From: Olsenella_K sp050953285
GTDB lineage: Bacteria > Actinomycetota > Coriobacteriia > Coriobacteriales > Atopobiaceae
Direction of reading: 5' to 3'
Assembly: GCA_050953285.1 (NCBI GenBank)
Contig: JBMNMK010000002.1
Coordinates: 930,001 to 994,000, forward strand
Length of the DNA stretch: 64,000 nt
This document shows, piece by piece, positions 44,464-53,071 of this stretch (positions within the stretch are counted from its first letter, which is position 1; each line of letters begins with the position of its first letter). The notes below the pieces were generated by a model. It saw nothing but the letters and a program-made list of their open reading frames with translations. It had not been told where the DNA came from and did not search any database. A program made the position numbers and the translations under genes.

Positions 44464-45963
44464 TTGACTTCCCAAGAACAAGACCGCCCTGTCCGCGTGC
44501 GCTTTGCCCCTTCCCCAACCGGCAAGCTCCACGTCGGCGGCGCCAGGACCGCTATCTATAACTGGGCCTTTGCCCGTGCCCATCACGGCACCTTCATCTT
44601 GAGAATAGATGACACCGACCCCACCCGCTCGACGGAAGAAAACACCCAGATCATCCTGCGCGCCATGCGCTGGCTGGGTCTTGACTGGGACGAAGGCCCC
44701 CTGAAGGGTGGGGACTTTGGCCCCTACAAGCAGACGGATCGTCTTGAAATCTATCGTGCAGCAGCTCAAAAGCTGTGGGATGAAGGCAAGGCATATCCTT
44801 GCTTCTGCTCTCCAGAAAAGCTTGCTGCCGATAAGCGCGCGGCGCAGGAGCGCCATGACCCCTTCCAGGGATACCAGCGTACCTGCCGAGACATTGACCC
44901 TGAGGAAGCGCGCCGGCGCGTTGAGGCCGGAGAGCCCTACACCTTGCGCATCAAGGTGCCCTTAGACAGAGGAGATGTTTTGGTGCATGACGCCGTCCAC
45001 GGCGATGTGCGCTTTGACGCCAAAGAGCTGGATGATTTCATCATCTTCCGCTCTGATGGCACCCCTACCTACAACTTTGCCACCGTGGTCGACGATGCCA
45101 TGATGGGCATCACCCACGTGATCAGAGGAGATGACCATCTCTCCAACACGCCTCGCCAAATCATGGTCTATGAGGCCTTGGGCGCCCCTGTTCCCACCTT
45201 TGCTCACATCTCCATGATCTTAGGCCCTGACGGCAAGAAGCTCTCCAAGCGCCACGGGGCAACGTCTGTGGAGGAGTACCGCGACGAGGGCTATCTTTCC
45301 GATGCCTTCGTCAACTACCTGGCTCTTCTCGGCTGGGCACTGGACGGAGAGACCACCATCGTGCCGCGTGATCTTCTCGCCCAGAGCTTCTCTTTAGACC
45401 ACGTCTCCAAGAATCCGGCAACCTTTGACACCAAGAAGCTGAACTCCATCCAGCAACACTACATCCAGGCCATGAGCGACGAGGAGTTTGTCTATGAGGT
45501 GCTCATGCCGGAGCTTGTGGCGGCAGGCCTTGAGAAGGAGGCAGAGCCGGCGCATCGCAAGTCATGGTATGTGCTGCTGGCCCAGATTTTGAAGCCGCGC
45601 ACCACGCTCACGCACGATGTGGTGGAGAAGGCGCGCTTCCTCTATGAGGGAGATGAGCCCACGTTTGACGAGAAGAGCGTGAACAAGAATCTTGCCAAGG
45701 AAGGGGCAAAAGAGGCGCTTACGGCTGCGCGCGCGGCGCTCGGGGCGCTGGACAGCTGGACGCACGAGGCCATCGATGGCGCCCTTGAGCCGCTGCCCGA
45801 TGCCTTGGGCACCAACAAGCGCAAGTTCTTTGGCGCGCTGCGCGTGGCGGTATGCGGCAACCAGGTTTCACCACCGTTGGGTGAATCGCTTGAGCTGATG
45901 GGCCAGGCATCTGCTGTGGCACGCATAGACCGCGCGCTGCCGCTCACAGAGCTTGACGCGTAA
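44464..45963 (+). CDS. gltX: Glutamyl-tRNA synthetase
   Basis: About 499 residues from a TTG at 44464 with AGAGG six bases upstream; the longer frame from 44299 crosses the promoter region. It charges tRNA-Glu, and perhaps tRNA-Gln in organisms using the transamidation route. FAPSPTGKLHVGGARTAIYNW has the HIGH-type motif (HVGG), and KKLSKRHGATSVEEY the KLSKR motif. The C-terminal anticodon-binding part lies at about 330-499. Note that tRNA-Glu and tRNA-Gln genes are 3-4 kb away. Confidence 0.95.
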   Translation: MTSQEQDRPVRVRFAPSPTGKLHVGGARTAIYNWAFARAHHGTFILRIDDTDPTRSTEENTQIILRAMRWLGLDWDEGPLKGGDFGPYKQTDRLEIYRAAAQKLWDEGKAYPCFCSPEKLAADKRAAQERHDPFQGYQRTCRDIDPEEARRRVEAGEPYTLRIKVPLDRGDVLVHDAVHGDVRFDAKELDDFIIFRSDGTPTYNFATVVDDAMMGITHVIRGDDHLSNTPRQIMVYEALGAPVPTFAHISMILGPDGKKLSKRHGATSVEEYRDEGYLSDAFVNYLALLGWALDGETTIVPRDLLAQSFSLDHVSKNPATFDTKKLNSIQQHYIQAMSDEEFVYEVLMPELVAAGLEKEAEPAHRKSWYVLLAQILKPRTTLTHDVVEKARFLYEGDEPTFDEKSVNKNLAKEGAKEALTAARAALGALDSWTHEAIDGALEPLPDALGTNKRKFFGALRVAVCGNQVSPPLGESLELMGQASAVARIDRALPLTELDA

Positions 45964-45980
45964 AAGACGCATGTGACCTG

Positions 45981-46020
45981 AGCTGCAAACTGGTATATAA
46001 AACCTGTTTGCAGCTTATTT
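45981..46020 (+). terminator. Terminator of gltX
   Basis: A 10-bp stem AGCTGCAAAC/GTTTGCAGCT (45981-45990 with 46006-46015) followed by TATTTTAT, between gltX and the serine dehydratase gene. Confidence 0.65.
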
Positions 46021-46034
46021 TATAGGAGCCAAAT

Positions 46035-47615
46035 ATGATGATGACCAGCGCTTTTGAGATCTTAGGGCCGGTTATGGTAGGGCCTTCAAGCTCCCACACC
46101 GCAGGCGCCTTGAGGATTGCTCTGGTTGCGCGTGAACTTGCACCAGATCCGCTGAAACACGTGAGCTTTGAGCTCTTTAACTCCTTCTCACACACCTACC
46201 GAGGACACGGTACTGACCGTGCCTTGGTGGCGGGCATGTTGGGCTTGACGCCTGATGACATCCGCGTGAGAGACTCGTTTGCCTTGGCAGAACAGCAGCA
46301 CCTTTCCTTTGACTTCATTGAGCGCGGAGATGATCCCGCACTTCACCCCAACACCGTCGTTATCACTATGGAAGGTGATGGCGACACCTGCGTCGTGACA
46401 GGTGAATCGGTCGGCGGCGGGCGCGTGCGGCTCTCTAAGATCAACGGTGTCTCGGTCGAGGTGCGCGGCGACTACCCCACCGTTTTTATCGTCCACGATG
46501 ACCGCGCCGGCGTACTGGCAGAGCTCACGCGCGTAATCTCCGGCGAGGGCCTCAATATTGCCACCTTGAGCAACTACCGTGAGCGCAAAGGCGGCAAGGC
46601 CTACACCATCATCGAGTCAGACGAGTACATCTCCCCTGAACTGATAGCACATGTGCGCACGCTCAAACACATCCTGTTTGCTGCGAGCATCGAGATCCCC
46701 GGCGCTTCTCGCCAAGCTCCAGACACCGTTTTGCACAATGGCTTTGACTGCGGAGAAGAACTTCTGGCCGCTACACAATCCCCCGCGCGCCGCATCTGTG
46801 ATGTCATGTACGCGCGCGAGGTGGAGCTCATGGATGAGGAGGCCGTGCGCACAAGCATGCGGCGCGTGCTTGAGGTCATGCGAGAAGAGACTCATGCTCC
46901 GCTCTCTGATCCTGAGCCATCGCTGGGCGGGCTTATCGGTGGCCAGGCACAAGACGTGTGGCAGGCGAAGGATCGGCTGGCTGCATGCCTTATGGGCTCC
47001 ACGCTTACCCGCGCTGTTGCCTATGCCATGGCAACGCTTGAGCGCTCAGCCACCATGGGCGTTATGGTAGCTGCCCCCACGGCCGGCTCGGCAGGCGTTG
47101 TGCCGGGAAGCATCCTGGCGGTGGGAGAAGCTCTTGGCGCAGATGATGAGGCGCTTATGGATGCGCTGTGGACGGCCGCTGCGGTGGGTGCCATCATTGC
47201 ACAGAATGCCTCGGTCTCAGGCGCAGAGGGCGGGTGCCAAGCAGAGGTAGGAAGCGCTTCTGCCATGGCGGCAGCCGCGCTGGTAGAACTTTTGGGCGGC
47301 ACGCCTGACCAGGCGCTTGACGCTGCCTCCATTGCTATAGGAAACCTCTTGGGGCTTGTGTGTGACCCGGTTCGTGGCCTGGTGGAATACCCCTGCCAGG
47401 ACAGAAATGCCATCGGCGTGGCAAACGCCATCTCTGCCGCGCAGTTAAGCCTCTCTGGCGTGGTGAACCCGCTGCCGTTTGACCAGGTGGTAGGGGCTTT
47501 GAAGTCCGTGGGAGATTCTTTGCCCACCGCCTTGCGCGAGACCGCAAAAGGTGGACTTGCCAAGGCCGCAAGCTGCAGCGGCTGCATGAGGTGTAGCATA
47601 CAAGCCGGGCGGTAG
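46035..47615 (+). CDS. sdaA: L-serine ammonia-lyase, iron-sulfur dependent (alpha and beta in one chain)
   Basis: 526 residues. It deaminates L-serine to pyruvate and ammonia with a [4Fe-4S] cluster. The beta domain (about 1-150) starts FEILGPVMVGPSSSHTAGALRIA. An ACT domain (about 155-220, VFIVHDDRAGVLAELTRVIS) follows, then the alpha domain (about 240-526) with VAAPTAGSAGVVPG and the cluster cysteines in GAEGGCQAEVGSASAMAA, LVCDPVRGLVEYPC and the C-terminal CSGCMRC. Joining of the two subunits is known in other bacteria. AGGAGCC precedes the start. Confidence 0.94.
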   Translation: MMMTSAFEILGPVMVGPSSSHTAGALRIALVARELAPDPLKHVSFELFNSFSHTYRGHGTDRALVAGMLGLTPDDIRVRDSFALAEQQHLSFDFIERGDDPALHPNTVVITMEGDGDTCVVTGESVGGGRVRLSKINGVSVEVRGDYPTVFIVHDDRAGVLAELTRVISGEGLNIATLSNYRERKGGKAYTIIESDEYISPELIAHVRTLKHILFAASIEIPGASRQAPDTVLHNGFDCGEELLAATQSPARRICDVMYAREVELMDEEAVRTSMRRVLEVMREETHAPLSDPEPSLGGLIGGQAQDVWQAKDRLAACLMGSTLTRAVAYAMATLERSATMGVMVAAPTAGSAGVVPGSILAVGEALGADDEALMDALWTAAAVGAIIAQNASVSGAEGGCQAEVGSASAMAAAALVELLGGTPDQALDAASIAIGNLLGLVCDPVRGLVEYPCQDRNAIGVANAISAAQLSLSGVVNPLPFDQVVGALKSVGDSLPTALRETAKGGLAKAASCSGCMRCSIQAGR

Positions 47616-47722
47616 CTGGTGATAAGCGCGTGCTGGATGCGTGCTGGGCGCTGGGTGCGCGGCAGGACGCTGGATGCTGGACGCGCGCAGCCCATTGACT
47701 GAAGATTTTTGAGGAGATGCAC

Positions 47723-49090
47723 ATGTCTGACGGTGAGGACAAACTGGATACGTACGCTCGCAACCACAGTGAGATGCTTTCTGTCTTGATGAGCGGCGAG
47801 CGCTTTGGCACCCACGGTGATGGCAGAAGATGCATCACCATAAGCCTTGAGCGCTTTGTCTACAACATGCGCGCCAAACACACCGTTTCATATGAAGGAG
47901 AAGGTGGCGTGAGAGAGCTCTTGGAGCACATGCGCCAGTTCTTCCCCACCCATTCCGCGCAGATGATCGACGGCTGCCTGGTCGGGTTTACCGGAACCGT
48001 AGAGACTTCTGGCCATGAGCAGGTAGACGTCGATATCTCCCTGGGCGCTGGCGCGCAGCTCATCGTGAAGGTTGGCCCAAGCAGCTCCGTAGCACATCTA
48101 CTTGAAGCCATTGAGGTGCATGACCGCCAGGTCCACATTGCGGCGCAGGAAATGGGCCGAGAGTATTCCCTTCTCGCCGAAGGTTATAACCCAACCGTCT
48201 CTGGCCCCATCGACGTTCCCCTGGTGCCCGAAATGCGCTTCACGCTCCTGAGTGCCCATCTGGCAAAGACCGGCCGGCTGGGCAAGGACGCCATGCGCTG
48301 CCTGGGCTCGCTGCGCGTTGCGGTAGAGTACGGCGACGAGATCGACGCGCTCAAGACCTACCGCCTGGCGGTGGCGCTCTCTCCCCTGGCGTATTTCCTC
48401 ACGGACAATACCCGCAGCTTCCGGGGCCAAGACGCGCTGCACACACCCCGCATGCAGCGCTCGCGCATCATGGAGGAGACTGACAGTGCGCGCACGGGCA
48501 TCATTGCGGGCACTTTTGGCGCGCATTTCTCGTTTGAGGCCTACGTTTCATGGCTCGAGAGCTTGAAGGCCATCTACTTTGTCGATTCCATGGGCGCAAC
48601 CGCACAGGCGGGCGACAAGACCATCCATCAGCTGCTCCAGGAACGCGCGCTCTCCGGCTCCGAGCTCATGCACCTGTTTGACATGGCCAAACCCGACGTC
48701 AAGCTGCAGGGCGTCGTGCAGCTTGACCAGGCCGATGCCCTCCGGCCGCGCTATGCCGCCGCTTGGGCCGCCTTCTTGAAAGGCATCTTCTACAGCGACG
48801 ACTCCTTCATCGCGGCACAGGAGCTCATCGGTCAGGTGGGCGAGAAGAACGTGCGCGATGCACTTCTCGCCTTGCGTCAGTACGGCTGGAACGCAGATGT
48901 CTACGGGCGTCCTGTGACGGAGCTGGTCGAGAAGCTCGTGCGCCTGGCGCGCGCCGGGCTTGAGCAGGCGGAGGAGCAAGCCATTCTGGACGAGCTGACG
49001 TCTCTGTGGGAGGTTCGGATGGTGCCGGCGGATGCGTTCACGGCCCACGTGCGGCCAGCCACTTCTATCAGGGATTACCTGGGGATTTAG
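47723..49090 (+). CDS. Glutamate-cysteine ligase-like protein (GCS2 family)
   Basis: About 455 residues from ATG 47723 with GAGGAG six bases upstream (an ATG at 47717 abuts that site). Sequence style (LLAEGYNPTVSGPIDVPLVPEMRF, MQRSRIMEETDSARTGIIAGTFGAHFSFEAYVSWL) resembles the plant/actinobacterial glutamate-cysteine ligase group, which joins glutamate and cysteine as the first step to glutathione or related thiols. No gshB-like gene lies nearby, so the product could be gamma-glutamylcysteine itself. The assignment rests on family resemblance by eye and is less firm than the others. Confidence 0.65.
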   Translation: MSDGEDKLDTYARNHSEMLSVLMSGERFGTHGDGRRCITISLERFVYNMRAKHTVSYEGEGGVRELLEHMRQFFPTHSAQMIDGCLVGFTGTVETSGHEQVDVDISLGAGAQLIVKVGPSSSVAHLLEAIEVHDRQVHIAAQEMGREYSLLAEGYNPTVSGPIDVPLVPEMRFTLLSAHLAKTGRLGKDAMRCLGSLRVAVEYGDEIDALKTYRLAVALSPLAYFLTDNTRSFRGQDALHTPRMQRSRIMEETDSARTGIIAGTFGAHFSFEAYVSWLESLKAIYFVDSMGATAQAGDKTIHQLLQERALSGSELMHLFDMAKPDVKLQGVVQLDQADALRPRYAAAWAAFLKGIFYSDDSFIAAQELIGQVGEKNVRDALLALRQYGWNADVYGRPVTELVEKLVRLARAGLEQAEEQAILDELTSLWEVRMVPADAFTAHVRPATSIRDYLGI

Positions 49091-49119
49091 ACGCGCGCTG
49101 CGCGAACTTATATATGTAT

Positions 49120-49155
49120 AAAAACAGGCTCCCGCGAGGGAGCCTGACCTTTTTG
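49120..49155. terminator. Bidirectional terminator (GCS2 gene and tRNA cluster)
   Basis: A 9-bp stem CAGGCTCCC-GCGA-GGGAGCCTG (49125-49146). TTTTT follows on the plus strand and TTTTT on the minus strand, so it can end both the ligase gene and the tRNA operon. Confidence 0.85.
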
Positions 49156-49230
49156 GTAGCCCGTACCAGATTCGAACTGGTGATCTCCGCCTTGAGAGGG
49201 CGGCGTCCTAAACCGCTAGACGAACGGGCC
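49154..49230 (-). tRNA. tRNA-Glu (anticodon CUC), copy 1
   Basis: 77 nt with CCA encoded. Acceptor GGCCCGT/ACGGGCT, T-loop GTTCGAATC, anticodon stem CCGCC/GGCGG with loop CTCTCAA, so anticodon CTC reading GAG. Identical to copy 2. Confidence 0.95.
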
Positions 49231-49267
49231 ATATGTAGTGCCTCAGCGGGGTGAGGCGGGTAAATCA

Positions 49268-49344
49268 TGGTAGCCCGTACCAGATTCGAACTGGTGATCT
49301 CCGCCTTGAGAGGGCGGCGTCCTAAACCGCTAGACGAACGGGCC
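49268..49344 (-). tRNA. tRNA-Glu (anticodon CUC), copy 2
   Basis: Base-for-base identical to copy 1 over 77 nt including CCA. A 37-bp spacer separates them. The first of the pair to be transcribed after tRNA-Gln. Confidence 0.95.
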
Positions 49345-49359
49345 ATGCACGAGAGGAAA

Positions 49360-49433
49360 TGGCTGGGCCTGAGGGAGTCGAACCCCCACTGACAGAACCA
49401 GAATCTGCTGTCCTACCATTAGACGAAGGCCCA
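49360..49433 (-). tRNA. tRNA-Gln (anticodon CUG)
   Basis: 74 nt with CCA encoded. It begins TGGGCCTTCGTCTAATGG; the anticodon loop is TTCTGGT, giving CTG for CAG codons. It has the weak U-A first pair region typical of tRNA-Gln. It leads the three-tRNA operon. Confidence 0.94.
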
Positions 49434-49465
49434 ATGAACCAGCACTTCCTGCAACGCGAAAAGAT

Positions 49466-49494
49466 ACGATACATGAGGCTGAAAGAGTTTGCAA
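49466..49494 (-). promoter_or_regulatory. Promoter of the tRNA operon
   Basis: TTGCAA (49494-49489) and TATCGT (49471-49466) are 17 bp apart and 33 bp before the tRNA-Gln gene. Confidence 0.6.
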
Positions 49495-49622
49495 GTACAA
49501 ATTGGGAAGAAATTGTTCATCGCTGGTTCTCCACACGTTGCTTCAGGAAACGTGCATATTTGTACGTGCATGTTGTGCGTGTATGCTTGCAGCTCGACAG
49601 CCACGCACCGTCAGCTGCGTCA

Positions 49623-49874
49623 CTACTTACCCGTGAAGCTATCCCGCTTGGAAAACGACGGGCATACCCAGCTGGTGCCCAGGTAAAGCTTGCCATACGG
49701 GTCAACCGAGGGATGGAGGGACTCCGGCTCCAGAGCGAAGTTAGGGAGCTCGCACTCATGGGGATGACGGTTGGTCAAGGTATAGCCCTTTCCACATGAG
49801 CCGTAGTATTCGCCGTTTTTCTCACTTTTGATGATGTTGGAAAAGACACAATCACTACAATGCAGACCCGCCAT
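49623..49874 (-). CDS. Small cysteine-rich hypothetical protein
   Basis: About 83 residues from ATG 49874 with AAGAAGG upstream; a longer frame to 49907 adds eleven residues. Cysteines pair as HCSDCVFS, YGSCGKGY, HECELPNF and SWVCPSF, with a conserved-looking NGEYYGSCGKGYT core. It could be a small metal-binding protein. I do not recognise the family. It stands alone between the tRNA genes and cca. Confidence 0.6.
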   Translation of the reverse strand: MAGLHCSDCVFSNIIKSEKNGEYYGSCGKGYTLTNRHPHECELPNFALEPESLHPSVDPYGKLYLGTSWVCPSFSKRDSFTGK

Positions 49875-50008
49875 ACAACCTTCTTCACAAACTCGATCAT
49901 GCGCCAAGACGGCACCAGGCCGATGCTCAGCACCTCTGCGGGTGGATACCCAAAAACTGTATGATTATCTACCTCACGCGAGTTGACCCATCAGTGAGTA
50001 CAAAAACT

Positions 50009-51406
50009 TCAAAGTTCGAGCCACCTGAGTTGCTCGCCCCGCTCGTTTACAACGTCTCCATCCACCACGCACGTAAGGAGCCACCTGAGCACCATGCCCA
50101 CGCCAGGCCCTGGCGGCATATGGCGGACTTGCATCACGTCTTGCCCCGTCACCTTGAGCATGTCCACCCTAAATGCGGCGCCAGCCGCCAGCTCTCGCCT
50201 GAGGACACCTGCCATCTCATCAAGCTCGTGGGCATACGACGCCACCTTGGGCGACTTTGACACGGCGTCTGCGCGCTTCAAATCCAGCAGGTCATAGGTG
50301 AGCGCAATCTCGCGCCCCGGGCACGACGCAGTGAATTTCTGCAGCGTCCTGAGCATGGAGCGCCGCGTGGGAAACACCTCGTGGTCGTGATAGCGTACCA
50401 ACTTGCAGGCGCTTATCGCCACCTCAGACGGTATGGCCAGCCGACGCAAGATCACCGCGGCCATCGCGGCGCCACGCTTGGGATGGCCAAAGAAGTGCCC
50501 ACGACCCGTGACGTCTTCACTGTAGGTCTCCGGCTTGGCAATGTCGTGCAGAAGCGCTGCCCACCTGAGTGCGGCCGACGCCTGGCCTGCCGTAAATGCC
50601 TCACACGCTGCGCAAACGTGCGCCGTGTGCTCCAGCACATCATAGATGTGATAGGGGCTGTTTTGGTCAAAGCCCCACGAATCCACCAGCTCTGGAATGG
50701 CCGCGCACATGACCCGCGGCTGCTCACGCAGCGCCTGCGCTGCGCGGCCCATGCATACAATCTCGTTCAGCTCATGGCCAATGCGCTCCTGGGCTATGGC
50801 CGAAAGATCGTCCGCATGCGCGTTGAGCGCCGCCTGCGTGCGCGGCTCAATCTCAAAGTTCAGGCGCACGGCAAAGCGGACCGCGCGCAAGATCCTGAGG
50901 GCGTCCTCAGAAAAGCGCTCGTCAGGTACCCCAACCGCCCTGAGCCGGTGCTGGCGCAGGTCTTCTACCCCGCCAAAGGGATCCTTAAGCCCGCGCACAG
51001 GATGCCACGCCAGCGCGTTTACGGTAAAGTCCCTGCGCGCTAGGTCCTCATCCACGCTATCCACAAAGCGCACGGCCTCGGGGTGGCGATGGTCAAGGTA
51101 GCGCCCCTCAACGCGAAACGTCGTCACCTCGACGGGATGGTTCTCAACCACTGCCGTCAGTGTGCCGTGCTTGATGCCCGTCTCATGCACCGCAATACCT
51201 GCCTCAAGCAGGACTTTCTCGCCCGCTTGCCAAGGTGCCTGCGTGCAGATGTCAATATCATGGCCGCGCATGCCGCGCAGGGTGTCTCTGACCCAGCCAC
51301 CCACGATCCACGATTCATAGCCAGCTGCCTCAAGCGCCTCCAGCACAACGCGCGCATAGTGAGGGCAGTGGGCGATAAGTTCTGTGGATTCGGCAAGCTC
51401 CACCAT
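50009..51406 (-). CDS. cca: CCA tRNA nucleotidyltransferase (class II, with HD domain)
   Basis: About 465 residues from ATG 51406 (AGAGGAG upstream; GTG 51403 also possible). It adds or repairs the tRNA CCA end. Head domain: SWIVGGWVRDTLRGMRGHDIDICT (GG and DxD motifs), RRDFTVNALAWHP, and EDALRILRAVRFAVRL. An HD phosphohydrolase domain follows (ALRWAALLHDIAKPETY). The tRNAs beside it already encode CCA, so the enzyme would serve mainly in repair for these. The longer frame to 51520 is GC-rich shadow sequence. Confidence 0.93.
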   Translation of the reverse strand: MVELAESTELIAHCPHYARVVLEALEAAGYESWIVGGWVRDTLRGMRGHDIDICTQAPWQAGEKVLLEAGIAVHETGIKHGTLTAVVENHPVEVTTFRVEGRYLDHRHPEAVRFVDSVDEDLARRDFTVNALAWHPVRGLKDPFGGVEDLRQHRLRAVGVPDERFSEDALRILRAVRFAVRLNFEIEPRTQAALNAHADDLSAIAQERIGHELNEIVCMGRAAQALREQPRVMCAAIPELVDSWGFDQNSPYHIYDVLEHTAHVCAACEAFTAGQASAALRWAALLHDIAKPETYSEDVTGRGHFFGHPKRGAAMAAVILRRLAIPSEVAISACKLVRYHDHEVFPTRRSMLRTLQKFTASCPGREIALTYDLLDLKRADAVSKSPKVASYAHELDEMAGVLRRELAAGAAFRVDMLKVTGQDVMQVRHMPPGPGVGMVLRWLLTCVVDGDVVNERGEQLRWLEL

Positions 51407-51702
51407 GTCTCCTCTCGCTTGGTGAGGTTCAGTATAGCGGTACGGGCAAACAGTCGTGTAGCGCGGATGCGGTCGCGCACGCCGCGCATGGCGCACTGCG
51501 CACGCCGCCCGGCGACGCACTGCGCACGCCGTTCGCGCTGCGTCGCACCTGCCATGCCGCCCGGTGCCGTGCTAGACTTTTGAGCACTGTGTGACGTCTT
51601 GGCGCATGATACTTTCTGCGCTCTTTATCCACCTCAAGGTGGGTATACAGAACAAGGTATGCACAGTTTTGATGCAGAGGAAAACCACATCAAGGAGGCA
51701 CA
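51407..51702. other. Intergenic region cca / pepC with direct repeats
   Basis: No gene recognised. A 16-bp direct repeat CGCACTGCGCACGCCG occurs at 51492-51507 and 51516-51531, 24 bp apart, in a GC-rich stretch. A ribosome site (AAGGAGG) lies just before the peptidase start. Confidence 0.5.
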
Positions 51703-53058
51703 ATGGATCCTAAAACCATCACTTCTCAAGATCTCTCCCGGGCACACGATAGCTTCTTCTCTGAGCGCGCCAACATCGTCGCCAAAAATGCCGTGAGCTC
51801 GATGGGCATCAGGAAGGCCGCGCGCACGCCTGAAGGTGTTGCCGCCAATACGATGGGCTTTGATATTGAGGTCAGCCAGGGTGATCGCTGCAACCAAAAA
51901 CGCTCAGGTCGCTGCTGGATGTTTGCCAGCTTGAACACCATGCGCTACCGCACCATCAAGAAGTTCAACCTCAAGACGTTTGAGTTTTCCCAGGCCTATC
52001 CCCTCTTCTTTGACAAGCTGGAGAAGTCAAACTGGTTCCTGGAGAACATCATCGACACTGTTGATGAGCCGCTTCATGAGCGTCTGGTGAGCTATCTTCT
52101 GCAAGATCCTGTGGGCGATGGTGGTCAGTGGGATATGTTCCGCGCCCTGGTCAAGAAGTATGGCGTTGTGCCCAAGGAGGCCATGCCAGAGACGGCCTGC
52201 TCAGAAAACACTGCAGAGCTCGACCGCTATCTCACCAGGTATCTGCGCCTGTGCGCCAAGAAGATCCGCGATGCACGCGCCCGCGGAGCTTCAGATGATG
52301 CCTTGCAAGAGATCAAGACCTCCGCGCTTGATAACATCTACGGGCTGCTCGTTACCTGCTTGGGTGAGCCGCCACGCAACTTCTCTGTGCGTCTGCGTGA
52401 TAAGGACGATAAGATCGCACTGGCTGGCACCTTCACGCCGCAGGAATTCTTCAAGACGGCGGTCGATATGAACGTGGATGACTACATCTCACTCATCAGC
52501 GCGCCCACCCAGGACAAGCCCTTTATGCACGCCTATACCGTTGATCGACTGGGCAATGTGATTGAGGCTGGCGGCGTTCGCTATCTCAACCTGGAGCCAC
52601 AAGAGCTCAAGCGCGCAGCAATTGCGCAGCTCAAAGATGATCTGCCCGTCTGGTTTGGCTGCGATGTTGCCCAGAGCTATTTGAGTGACGAGGGCATCAT
52701 GGACACCGCTGCCCTAGATGTCGACCGCCTCTTTGGCTTTGCGGTTGAATCCGGCTTTGAAAAGGCCGCACGCCTTGACTACGGAGAGTCCCTCATGACC
52801 CACGCTATGGTTCTTGAAGGCGTCAACCTTGATGAGGCTGGTCTGCCCACCCTGTGGAAGGTGGAGAACAGCTGGGGCAAAGATCACGGCCGCGATGGCT
52901 TTGATACCCTGAGCGACCCTTGGTTTGATGAGTATGTCTACCAGGTCGTTGTGGACAAGAAGTACCTCACAGAGGAGCAGCGCCACCTCTATGAGACAGA
53001 AGAGCCAACGCATCTGGCACCGTGGGACCCCATGGGCTCTTTGGCAAAACTCAACTAG
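51703..53058 (+). CDS. pepC: Aminopeptidase C / bleomycin hydrolase (C1 peptidase), copy 1
   Basis: 451 residues, the usual size. A cytosolic papain-type aminopeptidase that forms a hexameric barrel in known members. Catalytic Cys in QKRSGRCWMFASLN, His in LMTHAMVLEGV, Asn in WKVENSWGKDHGRDGF. It starts MDPKTITSQDLSRAHDSFF. AAGGAGG precedes the ATG. A second paralogue follows 13 bp after its stop. Confidence 0.94.
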   Translation: MDPKTITSQDLSRAHDSFFSERANIVAKNAVSSMGIRKAARTPEGVAANTMGFDIEVSQGDRCNQKRSGRCWMFASLNTMRYRTIKKFNLKTFEFSQAYPLFFDKLEKSNWFLENIIDTVDEPLHERLVSYLLQDPVGDGGQWDMFRALVKKYGVVPKEAMPETACSENTAELDRYLTRYLRLCAKKIRDARARGASDDALQEIKTSALDNIYGLLVTCLGEPPRNFSVRLRDKDDKIALAGTFTPQEFFKTAVDMNVDDYISLISAPTQDKPFMHAYTVDRLGNVIEAGGVRYLNLEPQELKRAAIAQLKDDLPVWFGCDVAQSYLSDEGIMDTAALDVDRLFGFAVESGFEKAARLDYGESLMTHAMVLEGVNLDEAGLPTLWKVENSWGKDHGRDGFDTLSDPWFDEYVYQVVVDKKYLTEEQRHLYETEEPTHLAPWDPMGSLAKLN

Positions 53059-53071
53059 AAAAGAGACCGCT

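Noticed and set aside
51492..51531. A CRISPR-like array from the 16-bp direct repeat
   Set aside because: Only two copies 24 bp apart in low-complexity GC-rich DNA, with no cas gene.
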